Shown here one piece after another: positions 38,101 to 53,100 of a stretch of DNA of 64,000 nucleotides. A program made the translations under genes and the position numbers. Source of the DNA: Ariolimax columbianus (lineage: Eukaryota > Mollusca > Gastropoda > Stylommatophora > Arionidae). Location: NCBI GenBank assembly GCA_036924085.1, contig JAVGWX010000007.1:104725428-104789427 (forward strand), given 5' to 3'. The number at the start of each line of letters is the position of its first letter. Positions within the stretch are counted from its first letter, which is position 1. The notes under the pieces are model-generated. The model did no database searches. It had not been told where the DNA came from and saw only the letters and a list, made by a program, of their open reading frames with translations.

Positions 38101-41100
38101 AGTTGCCCTTCGTGTATAACGCTATATTGCATACTTTAATACGTCTATCTAATTATATTTGTGAGCTTTTGAGGAATTTCATAGTGCCTCAACAGTTTCC
38201 GGAGTATATCGCTGTCTAAACTGTCGAAAGCCTTTTCATAATCAATGAAATTGATGTACAATCTCGAATTCCATTCCAATGATTGCTCCACAATTACCTG
38301 CAATGTGGCTATCTGGTCAATGCATGATCTATTCTGCCTGAAGCCCGTCTGCTCATCCCTTATCTTGTTATCCACTGCCTTTTTTCAACATTTCTAGTAT
38401 TACTCTAACACCTTTCCAGGCACTGATAATAACATTATTGCGCTATGATTTTTGCATTCCTGTATATCTCCCTTCTTAGACAATTTCACCAGGTAGCCCT
38501 GTCTCCAATCTTTTTTGTTGAGCTTTCTTGCTCCCAGATGGGGCCTATCAAGTTGTGGACCATGTTAGTAGATGTTTCAACATCTGCTTTTAAGGCTTAC
38601 AGTGGTATCCCATCAGGTCCTGCTGCTTTTCCGTTCCTTAGAAACTCGATTGCTCTTCTAATCTCTTCTTTACTTGAATTATCACAGTTGATCGGCAGGT
38701 TCTCCTCTGCTGGTGGGATGTCTGGTGCTGGTCTGTTCAAAAGCTGTTCAAAGTATTCTACCCATCTTTAATTTTAATCGGTCTACCTTGAACTTCACAC
38801 TTCCATGTTGTTCTAAGATTGGCGACCGTTAACTTGATAAACACACTTCATGTTGTTCTAAAATTCTCAACCTTTAACTTGATAAACACACTTCCATGTT
38901 GTTCTAAGATTGGCAACCTTTAACTTCACACTTCCATGTTGTTCTAAGATCGGCAACCTTTAACTTCACACTTCCATCTGCTGACAAAGTTCTTTAAACA
39001 AAGTTGTTTTCTCGATTGCCCGTTTTTACATTCTGCATTCCTGGTTATGTGTGTGTTTTACATGTCAAACTGCTACCAAAGTTACTAATAGTTCAGGATG
39101 AATCTAGTTCCTCCAATGTCTGCATTAGTTTAGGAGAGAAGATTCTATATATTGTCCCTATTGAATTTCCTTAACTCATGCTGTGGTCCAGTCCTCCAGG
39201 GATGTTAATGCTGCTGTGGTCCAGTCCTCCAGGGATGTTAATGCTGCTGTGGTCCAGTCCTCCAGGGATGTTAATGCTGCTGTGGTCCAGTCCTCCAGGG
39301 ATGTTAATGCTGCTGTGGTCCAGTCCTCCAGGGATGTTTATGCTGCTGTGGTCCAGTCCTCCAGGGATGTTAATGCTGCTGTGGTCCAGTCCTCCAGGCA
39401 TGTTAATGCTGCTGTGGTCCAGTCCTCCAGGGATGTTAATGCTGCTGTGGTCCAGTCCTCCAGGGATGTTAATGCTGCTGTGGTCCAGTCCTCCAGGGAT
39501 GTTAATGCTGCTGTGGTCCAGTCCTCCAGGGATGTTTATGCTGCTGTGGTCCAGTCCTCCAGGGATGTTAATGCTGCTGTGGTCCAGTCCTCCAGGGATG
39601 TTAATGCTGCTGTGGTCCAGTCCTCCAGGGATGTTAATGCTGCTGTGCTCCAGTCCTCCAGGGATGTTAATGCTGCTGTGGTCCAGTCCTCCAGGGATGT
39701 TAATGCTGCTGTGGTTTAGCAAATTTTATATGTCTGTGGGATATACCACATGTATAAAAATTGAAAGATGATATTTATTTGCCCACAAAATTGTTAGTTT
39801 TTGTGAATGTTTGTATTTGATTGAAGTGATGTCATTAGTATTTGTTAAATGTACAAGTAGAACACTCCATGGAAACTTTTATTGTTTTCTGTTTTGATGA
39901 ATTTTGTAATTTGTTTAAGTTTCACCTAACCAATAAAACGAGGTTGAGATAGATCAGATGAATTCAACTGGGCATTGGGAACATCATGTCTCTCACAAGA
40001 TGACCATTCTTCAGGGAAAAACCAAAGTTGCAACACGCAAAACATTTTCTACACACAAATCTGGTATTTTTGTCCTTGTTCTACATTTGACAAACTATAT
40101 TTTAGAAAAATATTGCTGCCGAAAGTGCCTCTTAATAGCATTCTTTAGCGGCTCCCCGATCATTACATTAATAAAATACGATACTGTTGAGGTGGACTTC
40201 AGAGAACGGATATGGTTGACGCAGACTCCAGAGAACGGATACGGTTAAGGCAGACTCCAGAGAAAGGATATGGTTGAGGCAGACAGCAGAGAAGCTGGTC
40301 TGCACAAAAAACAAATTAGCTTGCTCCCTCCATGTCAGACCTTGCTTCCTCCATGTCAGACCTTGCACATGTAAAGAACAAACCCCCAGGTTACTCAGCG
40401 TGGGTGATGAACAACAACAAAATACAAGAAGTGAGAAAACAGGACATCAAAACATAGAGAGACAGAAAATAGACATCTGAGGATTTGAGGGACATAACCA
40501 GGCACATAAGAGACCCACATAGAGAGACAGAAAATAGACATCCTGGGATTCAAGAGACATAACCAGGCACATAAGAGACCCACATATGCCTGTTTTCTCA
40601 GCTCAAGAACAACAACTGTCTGTACAATGGATCCTATAAAGGCCAATGTATTTGTCAGAAATGGAAAGAAAGAAGTGACACGAGACTTACCTGACATGCC
40701 ACACTTTTTCTGTGCTGACGTGAGTTTGTGATGATAGGTCTGCCTCTTTGAGTAGATCAACAGCAGCTGCTATGTCCACTTGAGAGTCTAAACTGACCAC
40801 AACCTGGCAAACAGACAGACACTCTCACGATGACAACTGATATGAGTTACATAGCAGGCAGGTTTATCTCTGGTAACATAACAGGCAGGTTTATCTCTGG
40901 TAACATAGCAGGCAGGTTTACCTCTGGTAACATAGCAGGCAGGTTTACCTCTGGCTGTGTGTCAGTGTATGTCTCTAGATGGTACAGAGTCAGACAGTTA
41001 CCTATAGTTATGTTAGTTGTTTCTTATTGCAACCTACGTGTTGTATCACTTATTAAGGTCTCAACAGACCACTATTAACAATTAGTTTGCAGTCCCGTCA

Positions 41101-44100
41101 GCTCTGGTTGCCTGTACAAATACAAGGAGTAGACCCTGCTCTCTGCAGTGATGCTGACAACACTTAAATCTGTGCAAGTCACAGCAGCTAAACCCAATAG
41201 TGAAATAGAATGACAGCTCTTACTTTTGGCACATGGAGCGTGTGTATACTAGGGGCCAGCGCGGTGGTCGACAGAGAACCGGCACACTACAGGGTGGGTG
41301 TGGTTGCTCTTAGCAGAAGATGAAGGTGGCTACACTTTCTTCTGGCGCAGATGTAATGTCGCAGAAATGCATGAGACTGATTCATCATAGAGCTTATCTG
41401 GCCCAGAAGATTGTTAAGTCCTGACAGGGTATAAATGACCGATAAATAACCCTCTAACTGTCAATGGGACATTGGAGGAGTGCCACAGTGCCTCGACTAA
41501 CTCTGAGGTTATCAAGGAGCTAGTATTATCAAGGATACCATTAACAAGGAGCTAATATTATCAAGGATAACTTTAACAAGGAGCTAGTATTATCAAGCAT
41601 AACTTTATCAAGGAGCTAGTATCATCAAGGATAACTTTAACAAGGAGCTAGTCATCTTGTCAGTTCCAAAGTCAGAGAAGATAATTTTCCTTCATGAGTA
41701 AAGTGCAATCCTCAGTCCTGGGAAGGAGTACAGGCAAGTTTGTACTCACGAGACGTCGTAGATGCATCCCCGCGTGACATTTTAATGACTGTGTCCTCAC
41801 TAGGAGGTACAGACAAGACAGTTTTATAATGCCCTGAAGGTGGCCCCAAGTCATATCATTAATACACTGTGACTGGTAAAGTTTAAATTGTGGAGCGCTG
41901 GGCAGAGCACTTTTGTGTTATTTTAAACTGTCAGTCCCCCATAAGTTAAATAGCCATAACATGCATGCCTCAAGCCGCTATCAGTGATAGACTCGATAAT
42001 ACGCCCAGTAGATAAGGTTGAGAAAGTAATCAGTCTAATGTCCACTGTCAGGACTCCAGGGTCATATACAATTCCTGCAGGAGGTCGCATGCTGTTACAC
42101 AAGATAACAAGCTCAACTTGACACAGGTCATATAGCACGGGACCTGAAAGACACCACCACCAATGTCCACATGTTCAAGCGCAAGACAATTGTGATAGGT
42201 ACTAGTCACAAAGAAATCTCAATCCATCAATCACTGGGAAAATTCTGGATAGCGCCTAACTCATCTTGAGCAGAACCTACTCGGAAATGATCACGGGACG
42301 AATGGATATTGGCAGTTCATCAACACCAGGATTTGTTCATGACTTTTGTCACTGTCAATAGGGACAAACTCATGGTGAAATTTGGTTGTCCTGAAAAATG
42401 AATCACAAATGTCCGCCATTTTCATGATGGCATGTCATGCACTGAATAATGGCCAACTTTCTGCAGTCATTTCAACCATAAACGGAGGCAAATGAGACTG
42501 CATGCTCTCTGCTGCCACGTCTGGCTGTGCCACTGGTGTACACATCAGATACAGGATGGATGGGCAGCTGTTCCCTCTGAGGCGCCTTAGGACCCTCACA
42601 AAATTGAAAGAAACAACCATCTTAGATCTCATCTTTGCTGACAGCTGCGTCGTTAACATACTGACCACTATGTATGAGTTTTCAGTGGCATGCACCGACT
42701 TTGACCTAGTCATCAACATAAATAAAACAGAAGTAATGTTCCTGTCTGCTCCTGGGAAGTCAAACCTCGAACCAGACATTACTATACCGGGTCAGCATCT
42801 GCAAGCAGTTGACAGGTTGACCTGCTTCGGGAGGATCCCTCACTACAAATACTGATTCTGGGGTACAAAACAGGATTGTCGAGACAAGCGCTTCTTTTGG
42901 AAGACAACGAGCAAATGTTTGGGACCAGCAGGAAATCAGTGTTGCCACCAGGATTAGAGTCTATTGTGCTGTAGTGCTAACCACCTTTCTATACACTTGC
43001 AGGGGAGGGGGTCGCTGTAATCTATAGATTAAGGTACTAGCCTCTCACAATGATAAACGGAAACGGTGGGCGATCGAATCCCGCAAGTTGCAAGCGACCT
43101 CTGATCTCTCAGTAGGTAAGACCAGAGTGCCTGCATCCCGAGTTACCTCAAGTCGTCTCGACCAATCGTCTTGTCCTTGATCCAAGGTAACTTGAGATAA
43201 GAGTGAGATTGATGATCAGCACATATTCTTCCTCACTATAATCCAAATACAGTGCACATCACATTATTGAGAAAAAAAACGTCTGATGTTGTGGCCATTA
43301 TCACTTCGTGATGGACAATAATAGTAATACGCTCGCAAAACATGGATAGTTTATAGCAGACGTCAGGAAAGTCAACCATTTCCACTGTGAGCTGTCTCCA
43401 CACACTGCTCAGGATCGGCTGGCAGAATAGAGTACCAAATTCTGAAGTCCGTATTCATACGCTGCTCAGAGGGACTGGACATGTTGCTTATAAGCATGAT
43501 GAACGCCTCCCCTAAGCAGCTGTTGTACTGGGAGCTCAAGACAGGCAAGCTCTCGATAAAAAGACAGAAGAAACGATACAGTTTGAAAGTATCTCTGAGC
43601 AGTTTCCTCATTGATGTCACCTCCTGGGAGCTGCTTGCTCTGAACTGCTCTGCCTGGCATGCTGCCATCACAAACGGTGCTCACATTGACGAGAAGAGAG
43701 CAATAGTCGTCGTGCTGAAAAAGAGAGCTGCATGAAAGAATGAAATTGAAAACGGACCATTCCTGATGCTGTCCACGTGTGCTCCCACATGGGGTAGTGT
43801 GCTGTACAGTTATATGCGGGCACATCTGATGTTTGAACTCACATCACAAATAAATCCCATCCGCACATGCTTTCCCACCTTGAGATAACACCACTTCCCA
43901 GAGATGATAGAAAACTGTATTTTTAAAAATAACAGCAAGACAGAAACAGAAAGAATAGCCATAACTGTAAAACACAGAGAAACACTAGCCAAGCAACAGA
44001 TTACCCATGTTTAAACAGATGGACCTGCAACAAATATAACAGAGATTGAAGAATCTTTATGAGCCTAAAAACACAACAGACAAAGAAAGTATCAGTGTCA

Positions 44101-47100
44101 ACCAGAACATTTTCAAGCCACTTCAGAGAAGAGGCGCAGGCCTTGACAACTGAAATGACTGACAGACGGATGGTCAGGAGAAGGTGGAAAGCTACATCAA
44201 TCTATGTATAACTTATGAAGAGGCTAAGAGGTTTACCAGGTGTAGATACAGGAACAAGTAGAGCGCTCAAGTTGTCAACCTGCTCAACAAAGGTCAGCAG
44301 GTGACAATCCTTAGACTATAAATAGGAAATGCTTATGAATGTGTATGTAGCACTTATAAATTAAATGCAATCTGCTAGAAAGGTGTCCCACAATCACCAG
44401 TAACATTTCTGGTCACGTTCAATGGAGACTATCAGGCAGGCCATTGTTTTCTTGAGATATATTCAAGCTTACAAAGAGAAATGACCTCCCCTGGATGTGA
44501 ACACATGACTAGATTATTTGGAACAAACACAGAAGGGCTCTATAAATGACTTGCCACTTAAAGAAAGATGTTATTTATTGACCACAAGCAAACAAAGAAC
44601 AAACCACTAGGCGAGGTGGACACGACATTGTCCCTCTTCTTTGGTCCAAGACTTGCCTTCTACCATCACCACGGCTCTGGTCTGTCTGCAAGGACACATT
44701 GTATGTACATGAGGAAACAAGTGTCTAAATAGTGTCAGTCATCTATTGTATGTACATGAACAAGTGTCTAAATAGTGCCAGTTGTACACAACACCTGGTT
44801 GGATTGTGCATGAAGGACATAACTGGTTGGGACATAACACTTGGGACAAAAATGACGATTTTAAGTGACATGTCAATCAACTCTCATTTGCTCGCTATCA
44901 ATGCACAAGTGTCAATTTCCATTGATAGTTCTTCAGATATATAGGCCGACACATACAAGTATCAATGGAATATAGTTCTTCAGTTATATAGGCCGACACA
45001 TACAAGTGTCAATGGAATAAGGTTTTTCCGTTATATAGGCCGACACATACAAGTGTCAATGGAATATAGTTCTTCAGTTATATAGGCCGACACATACAAG
45101 TGAATCACAAATGATCATAAGCAACCACAAAAGCTAATTGAAGATCACTGTAATGGTTTCACAGCACAACTAACACCTCCCTGATCAACCAACTAACAAT
45201 ACAAACTAATGAGGACACCAGCTTGAAGAAGGACAAACACAAAGTTTGTGGTGACCACTAATATCAAACTATGTCCATATTTTAGAACATTGATCATTAA
45301 TGTCAAACTATGTCCATATTTTAGAACATTGATCATTAATGTCAAACTATGTCAATATTTTAGGACATTGATCATTAATGTCAAACTATGTCATTATTTT
45401 AGTACATTGATCATTAATGTCAAACTATGTCAATATTTTAGGACATTGATCATTAATGACAAACTACAAATATAATTCAGCACATTGAATACTAATCTTA
45501 ACTCTTTCAGTACCAAACAGAAAAGCAGGTTTTGACCCTAACCAAAAATGGCTACCCTTGAGTGTGTTAATAGTTAGCCTTTGTAAATGAACGCTTCTGT
45601 TGCTCATGCATATCAAGACATGTTATATATGAAAATAAAAGGTCAGTGGCTGTAGATTCCAAGTGTTCATAATGTAAACACGATTTCATTTAAAAATTGA
45701 TAGTTATACCAGGTCAAATGGAGACAGAAAGAAGGCTGTGATGAAATTGTGCTTCATAAAATTACATTTTTTTGTTCTGAAACTGTTTATAAAGCCAATG
45801 TCCTGATACAAATTGCATAAATGTCACAAACAATGATATTCTAATAGTATCTATTTGTTTCTATCAAATGAGTGAACACCATTTTTATTTTATTTCACAG
45901 AGTACAAAAGTAGGTCATAATGCTATAACTGACATGACATTTCATATGACACACAGACAGTGGAATGAACATGTATTTGTGTGTACAAACTCCTAGAACA
46001 TGTATTTGTGATGTTTGTGTGTACAAACTCCTAGAACATGTATTTGTGATGTTTGTGTGTACAAATTCATATCTTGTTATATATGAAAATGATGGCAATG
46101 GGCGTAGGTTGCTGATGTTGTATTAATCTTTCCTGGCATAAACTGTATATGATGTGAGCATTTACCTGGCTATCTCAATGATGTGGGCATTGATCTGGCT
46201 ATCTCAATAACTGTATATGATGTGGGCATTGGTCTGGCTATCTCAATGATGTGGGCATTGGTCTGGCTATCTCAATGATGTGGGCATTGGCCTGGCTATC
46301 TCAATAACTGTATATGATGTGGGCATTGGCCTGGCTATCTCAATGATGTGAGCATTTACCTGGCTATCTCAATGATGTGGGCATTGATCTGGCTATCTCA
46401 ATAACTGTATATGATGTGGGCATTGGTCTGGCTATCTCAATGATGTGGGCATTGGTCTGGCTATCTCAATGATGTGGGCATTGGCCTGGCTATCTCAATA
46501 ACTGTATATGATGTGGGCATTGGTCTGGCTATCTCAATGATGTGGGCATTTACCTGGCTATCTCAATGATGTGAGCATTTACCTGGCTATCTCAATGATG
46601 TGGGCATTGATCTGGCTATCTCAATGATGTGGGCATTGGCCTGGCTATCTCAATGATGTGGGCATTGGTCTGGCTATCTCAATGATGTGGGCATTGGCCT
46701 GGCTATCTCAATAACTGTATATGATGTGGGCATTGGTCTGGCTATCTCAATGATGTGGGCATTGGTCTGGCTATCTCAATAACTGTATATGATGTGGGCA
46801 TTGGTCTGGCTATCTCAATGATGTGGGCATTGGTCTGGCTATCTCAATGATGTGGGCATTGGTCTGGCTATCTCAATAACAGTACATTATCTGGGCATTG
46901 GTCTGGCTATCTCAATGATGTGGAAATTGATCTGGCTATCTCAATGATATGAGCATTGGTCTGGCTATCTCAATGATGTGGAAATTGATCTGGCTATCTC
47001 AATGATGTGAGCATTGGTCTGGCTATCTCAATGATGTGGAAATTGATCTGGCTATCTCAATGATGTGGGGATTGATTTGACTATCTCTATGTGGGGATTG

Positions 47101-50100
47101 ATCTGGCTATCTCAATAACTGTATATGATGTGGGCATTGGTCTGGCTATTTCAATAACTGTATATGATGTGGGCATTAGTCTGGCTATCTCAATGATGTG
47201 GGCATTGGTCTGGCTATCTCAATGATGTGGGCATTGGCCTGGCTATCTCAATAACTGTATATGATGTGGGCATTGGTCTGGCTATCTCAATGATGTGGGC
47301 ATTGGTCTGGCTATCTCAATGATGTGGGCATTGGCCTGGCTATCTCAATTATGTGGGGATTGATCTGGCTATCTCAATAACTGTATATGATGTGGGCATT
47401 GGTCTGGCTATCTCAATGATGTGGGCATTGGCCTGGCTATCTCAATAACTGTATATGATGTGGGCATTGGTCTGGCTATCTCAATGATGTGGGCATTGGT
47501 CTGGCTATCTCAATGATGTGGGCATTGGTCTGGCTATCTCAATAACAGTACATTATGTGGGCATTGGTCTGGCTATTTCAATAACTGTATATGATGTGGG
47601 CATTAGTCTGGCTATCTCAATAACCAAATGATAAATTAGTTGCCATCCCTTTTGAGTTTTACGGTTGTACAAGCCATAATGGCCAACCATTTGATCCATC
47701 CGATCACAGCCATTCATGCTCATATTGTAGTCATATACCTTCGGCTTTGTTGATTTACGTAGAGATCATGTACCTTTCTCAACTGTTAAAACTGTGGCTT
47801 TTGTGGAAACAAATACGCAGGGCTTTTTTTGCCTTTTTATCTTGCCAGGCAGCGCATAATGTTTTGTTCATGGAGTCTAAAAACCAATTCATATCTTGGT
47901 GTCAAGCTTCAACATCTTTATTTTGGGGTGGGGGCAGACGTGGTTGCCATTTAGAGTTCCACTGCAATTGTAATTGTGCAAAAGTAGATATTCAATGACA
48001 GTCTTAGATGAATTAAATGTCTGCAAATATATGATGTTCAGGTCGTAACGACTTCAAAAGAGTGCTGAAAACTTTCACAGCATGCGCAGAGCTTGGATCA
48101 AAATCCGGATTATACACAGTATTCTTACCAAAGTCAATTGTTAAATTGAATACATAACCCGTGGCAGAATGACAAATGTCTTGATGTGATGCTTGTGTGG
48201 CTTACTGGCATTGCACTGCTTGTACTTGAATCTCCCCTTCCATCCAATAATCATTTCATCAATACACATATTCTCAAAAGATTAGAAAGAACTCTGAAAT
48301 CAGTTAGTAATAGATGGCTCAATCTTGGCACTCTGGTTCACAAACATGTAGCATGCTGTGAAAAATACACTGGAAACTATTTCTTGAAAACATTTTTTGG
48401 AACCATGGTGTATGATAATTTCCTACAGTACATCAGTAGTCTTTCATTTTGGGTCTTGGATCAATGCCCATGGCGATCATCACAGCTGTGAACTTGAGCG
48501 ATTTATAATATGATAGTGGTGTCCATGAAGTAAAGGTATAATACTTCCTTGATGCGTGATTAGCTTCAATAACCATTGAAATCTGACAATTCTTCGTAGT
48601 CAGAGCTACTGTGGTCCATATTATTCACCTAGAGTCACTCTAAACAACTTTCTAGCTTGATCTGAAGTAAATTTACGAGGTCTATCACTTGAGGTATACG
48701 TTCCTCAATGCAGAATATGCACTGAAGATTGGTATAAATAACAGTAAATTTTACAAAACTTTCAACATCGATGATAATTTCTTGGTGCTCTCTTTCTTTC
48801 GCCTTCTATCACCCAGGGGTGCATAGGCCATCAACCAACCCCTGCCAAGCAGTTCTGTCCTGTTCTATCACCCAGGGGTGCATAGGCCATCAACCAACCC
48901 TTGCCAAGCAGTTCTGTCCCGTGCAATCTTTTCCACTTCCTTTCAGCTTTTTCATTTTCTTTACTTCCATCTCCAGTCTCCATGTATTCCTTGGTCTTTC
49001 TATGCCTCTCCTTCCCTCGGGTTTCCATGACAGGGATTGTCTGGTGATACTGGCCTGGGGCTTTCTTGTGCATGACCCATCCATCTCCACTTTCTTCCTA
49101 AGATTTCCTGTTCCAATTTGCCTTGTCCCGCTCTCTCTCCCAGTCTGTCGTTTGTAACTTTGTCAAACCATTGTATACCAAGAATCTCCATTCATCAAGA
49201 CTGGCTTCACATTTGAATTGAAAATCCTTATTTTTGTCTTCTTTCTTATTTCCTCGGAGTTCCATCTTGGTTTCAACATACTGAATGCAACTCTTGCTTT
49301 TTGTATCTTTGTTTTTATATCCTCGACTGTCCCTCATTCCTTGTTGATGATACCTTCCTAGGTATGTAAATACCTCTACCTCGTCCAGTGGCGTTCCTCT
49401 CAGCCTGATTGGTTCTGTGTTTGCTGCATTGACCCTAATTATTTTGGTATTTTCCTCATGGATCTTCAAACCAACTTGTTTAGAGGTATAATTCAGTTTC
49501 CTTTGCATTTGGCTGGAGGACAGAAGGGCTATATCATCCGCAAAATCCAGGTCGTCCAGCTGTTTATTTTTTTTTTTTTCTCGTTCGCCTTTTTTCTCTA
49601 ATCCCAAGGCGGTGTGCGTTGCACTGCGTTTTATTTTGCGCCTGTAGGCCCAGTGCATCCGACTTCAGCACGCATTTTATGTAAGGGTCTGCTTCCTCCT
49701 GCATTTTCTAAGGGTTTGCTTCCCCGGGGCAACGGCCGGTGCTGCGATGGGGATCGAACCCAGCACCTTCTGGTTGTGAGCCGTGTCACTTAACCACTAG
49801 GCCACGCCGTCCCCTGAGCTGTTTATTCAAGGTCCACTGGTTTCAATTTCTCTCATTTCTTGTTACTTTCATTATCCAGTCCACTGCCAGGATCAACAGG
49901 AAAGGCGACAGTAAGCAGCCCTGTCGTACCCCTAATTTAATTTTGAACGGCTCTGTGAGTTGCCATTCGTGTATAACGCTATGTTGCATACTTTAATACT
50001 TCTATCTAATTATGTTTGAGCTTTTGAGGAATTTCATAGTGCCATCAATAGTTTCCAGAGTATATCGCTGTCCAAACTGGCAAAAGCCTTTTCATAATCA

Positions 50101-53100
50101 ATGAAATTGATGTACAATCTCGAATTCCATTCCAATGATTGCTCCACAATTACCTGTAATGTGGCTATCTGGTCAATGCATGATCTATTCTGTCTGAAGC
50201 CCGTCTGCTCATCCCTTATCTTGTTATCCACTGCCTTTTTTCAACATTTCTAGTATTACTCTAACACCTTTCCAGGCACTGATAATAACATTATTGCGCT
50301 ATGATTTTTGCATTCCTGTATATCTCCCTTCTTAGACAATTTCACCAGGTAGCCCTGTCTCCAATCTTTTTTGTTGAGCTTTCTTGCTCCCAGATGGGGC
50401 CTATCAAGTTGTGGACCATGTTAGTAGATGTTTCAACATCTGCTTTTAAGGCTTACAGTGGTATCCCATCAGGTCCTGCTGCTTTTCCGTTCCTTAGAAA
50501 CTCTATTGCCCTTCTAATCTCTTCTTTACTTGAATTATCACAGTTGATCGGCAGGTTCTCCTCTGCTGGTGGGTTGTCTGTTCAAACCTCTTCAAAGTAT
50601 TCTACCCATCGTTATTTTTTATTGGTCTACCTTGTTGACACTTTCCCGAGTTTCTTGGTAGCCTCATATAGATCTTTCATATAGCCTCTTCCACTTCCTC
50701 ACCCAGACCATCAATGTAACGTCTTTTGTCCGCCTTGATGTTCTTTTTAACCTTGTTGCTCTCTACATACTCTTTCTGTGCTGAGCTTTTTGCGGCTCTC
50801 ATTTTACTATTTAGTAAGGCCATTTTCTTATTTCGCCTCTTCTCGATCTTAGTGATTGTTTCTGTTGTTATCCTTTCTTTATGCTGCCATTTCTTCCTTC
50901 CGAGCACTTCCTCGCATGTACTTTGTACTTGTTCCCATTTATCCTCAATGCTGGCTGCTTCGGTGCTTGATATTTATTCCTGAATGTTATTCGCAACTCC
51001 TTTATATTATTATATTCTTTCAGGTATTGTACACAGTATCGTGGCCTGATGACTTGCATTGTTCTGTTTATCCTTAACTTCAGCTGTACCTTCGCCATCA
51101 ATAAAAAGTGATCTACCCCCGTGAAGATCCTGACATCTAATAATGATCGTCTAAATTTGGAGTTTACGCAGGTGTTACTGATTCTTCGTTTTCTGGTCTG
51201 AGATACCCACGTTGCCTTATGAATCGCTCTGTGTGCAAACATATTTCATCCTATGACCTATTTATTTCATGCACAAAAATGTGCAAACGGGGCGCTCTCC
51301 GTTTTTGTTTAGGACTCCCATTTCCTCCCTCCCCATGACCTCATATCCTATTGCGTTAAAATCTCACATTAGTATGGTAATGTCACTCGTCCCTGTCGCC
51401 TCCACTAGTTGCTGTAGAACATTTCTTTTACTGTTTTTTCCTTTTTATTTGTTGGGGCGTATCCCTGAATTATATTTAGTTTAACCTTCTTGTTCTTTGT
51501 TCTATATGTAGCCATCAACCGTTGTGATCCAGCTGCTCTCCACTCTATGAACGCAATTTGGGCCTCTGCAGAGAGCAAAAGGGCCACTCACTCTGTGTGT
51601 GGTGCATTTTTCTCTTCCTCGTGTCCTGAGTATATCACAGTCTCCCCTGTTGCCAATAGTATCTTTCCCGACTGAGTCTATCTGGTCTCAACCCAAGGAT
51701 ACTAATGCCATGTTTTGCCTCGTTTAGTAAGTCGGAAGCCGATGCCTATGGTGTGTAAAAGTTTCAATATAGCGATAGAAACGAAACAAAATGTACAAAC
51801 CAATCTATCAGCCATTGGGGAAAACGTGATCGCGAAGACGTTCAATTACTCAGCGTCCAGGACTTGAAGAACTATTTCCATATTTCAGGACATTCATCCC
51901 TAATATTAAACTATTTCCATATTTTAGGATATTGACTACTGATATCAAACTATTTCCATATTCCAGGATATTGACTACTGATATCAAACTATTTCCATAT
52001 TCCAGTGACCACTAATATCAAACTATTTCCATATTCCAGTGACCACTAATATCAAACTATTTCCATATTCCAGTGACCACTAACATCAAACTATTTCCAT
52101 ATTCCAGGATATTGACTACTGATATCAAACTATTTCCATATTCCAGGATATTGACCACTGATATCAAAATATTGACCACTGATATCAAACTATTTCCATA
52201 TTCCAGTGACCACTAATATCAAACTATTTCCATATTCCAGTGACCACTAATATCAAACTATTTCCATATTCCAGTCACCACTGATATCAAACTATTTCCA
52301 TATTCCAGTGACCACTAATATCAAACTATTTCCATATTCCAGTGACCACTGATATCAAACTATTTCCATATTCCAGTCACCCCTAATATCAAACTATTTC
52401 CATATTTCAGTCACCAATAATATCAAACTATTTCCATATTCCAGTCACTACTAATATTGTGTTCTCACCTCCTGCCTCAGCATATCTTTAATCTTTCTCT
52501 CTTTTGTCAGCTGCTTGACATTGACTCTCCCTGAAACAAAGTCAAAATACATTTTTCTGTAATGCTCCTCGGATTGTTTTTCATGGGAACAATATATCAT
52601 TTTCTTCTTCTTCGTACGCTGTCAAACGTCAGCCTGTATTTTTTTTTTTTAAATCAGCTGTCATCCTGAGGCTGTCGACACTTAACATTCTATGGTAGAT
52701 TTCTAGATCAGCGCAGCTTATTTCAAGTCTATATATGATCTATAATCCTGCCATGGTCTGTCCTAATTCTGGATGAGAAAGGAGGAAGGTTGATCATAGG
52801 GCCACTACACCACCTCGCCAAAAAACAATTGCTACAAAAAACAACAACCAAAACCCATCCTTGAAGGGAAAGGTCTCCCTTAGCATGGCTTATGACGCAG
52901 CTCAGTCAAACCTGAAAGAAAGCTGGACTGACAACTACCTTTCTTTCAACAAGGAAGTCTTCCCGACTCAGCGCCTAGAATGTTGGAACTATGTGGGAGG
53001 AAAGGGAAGCCAGCACACATTGCGACAGGGAGGGATCGATATTAGCATTAGTATCCTTGGGCTGAGTGAGACAAGATGGACTCATGAATAGTACTACTGG

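Noticed and set aside
39171..39771. Three overlapping frames of 178-197 codons
   Set aside because: Artefact of the 33-bp minisatellite, which is a multiple of three.
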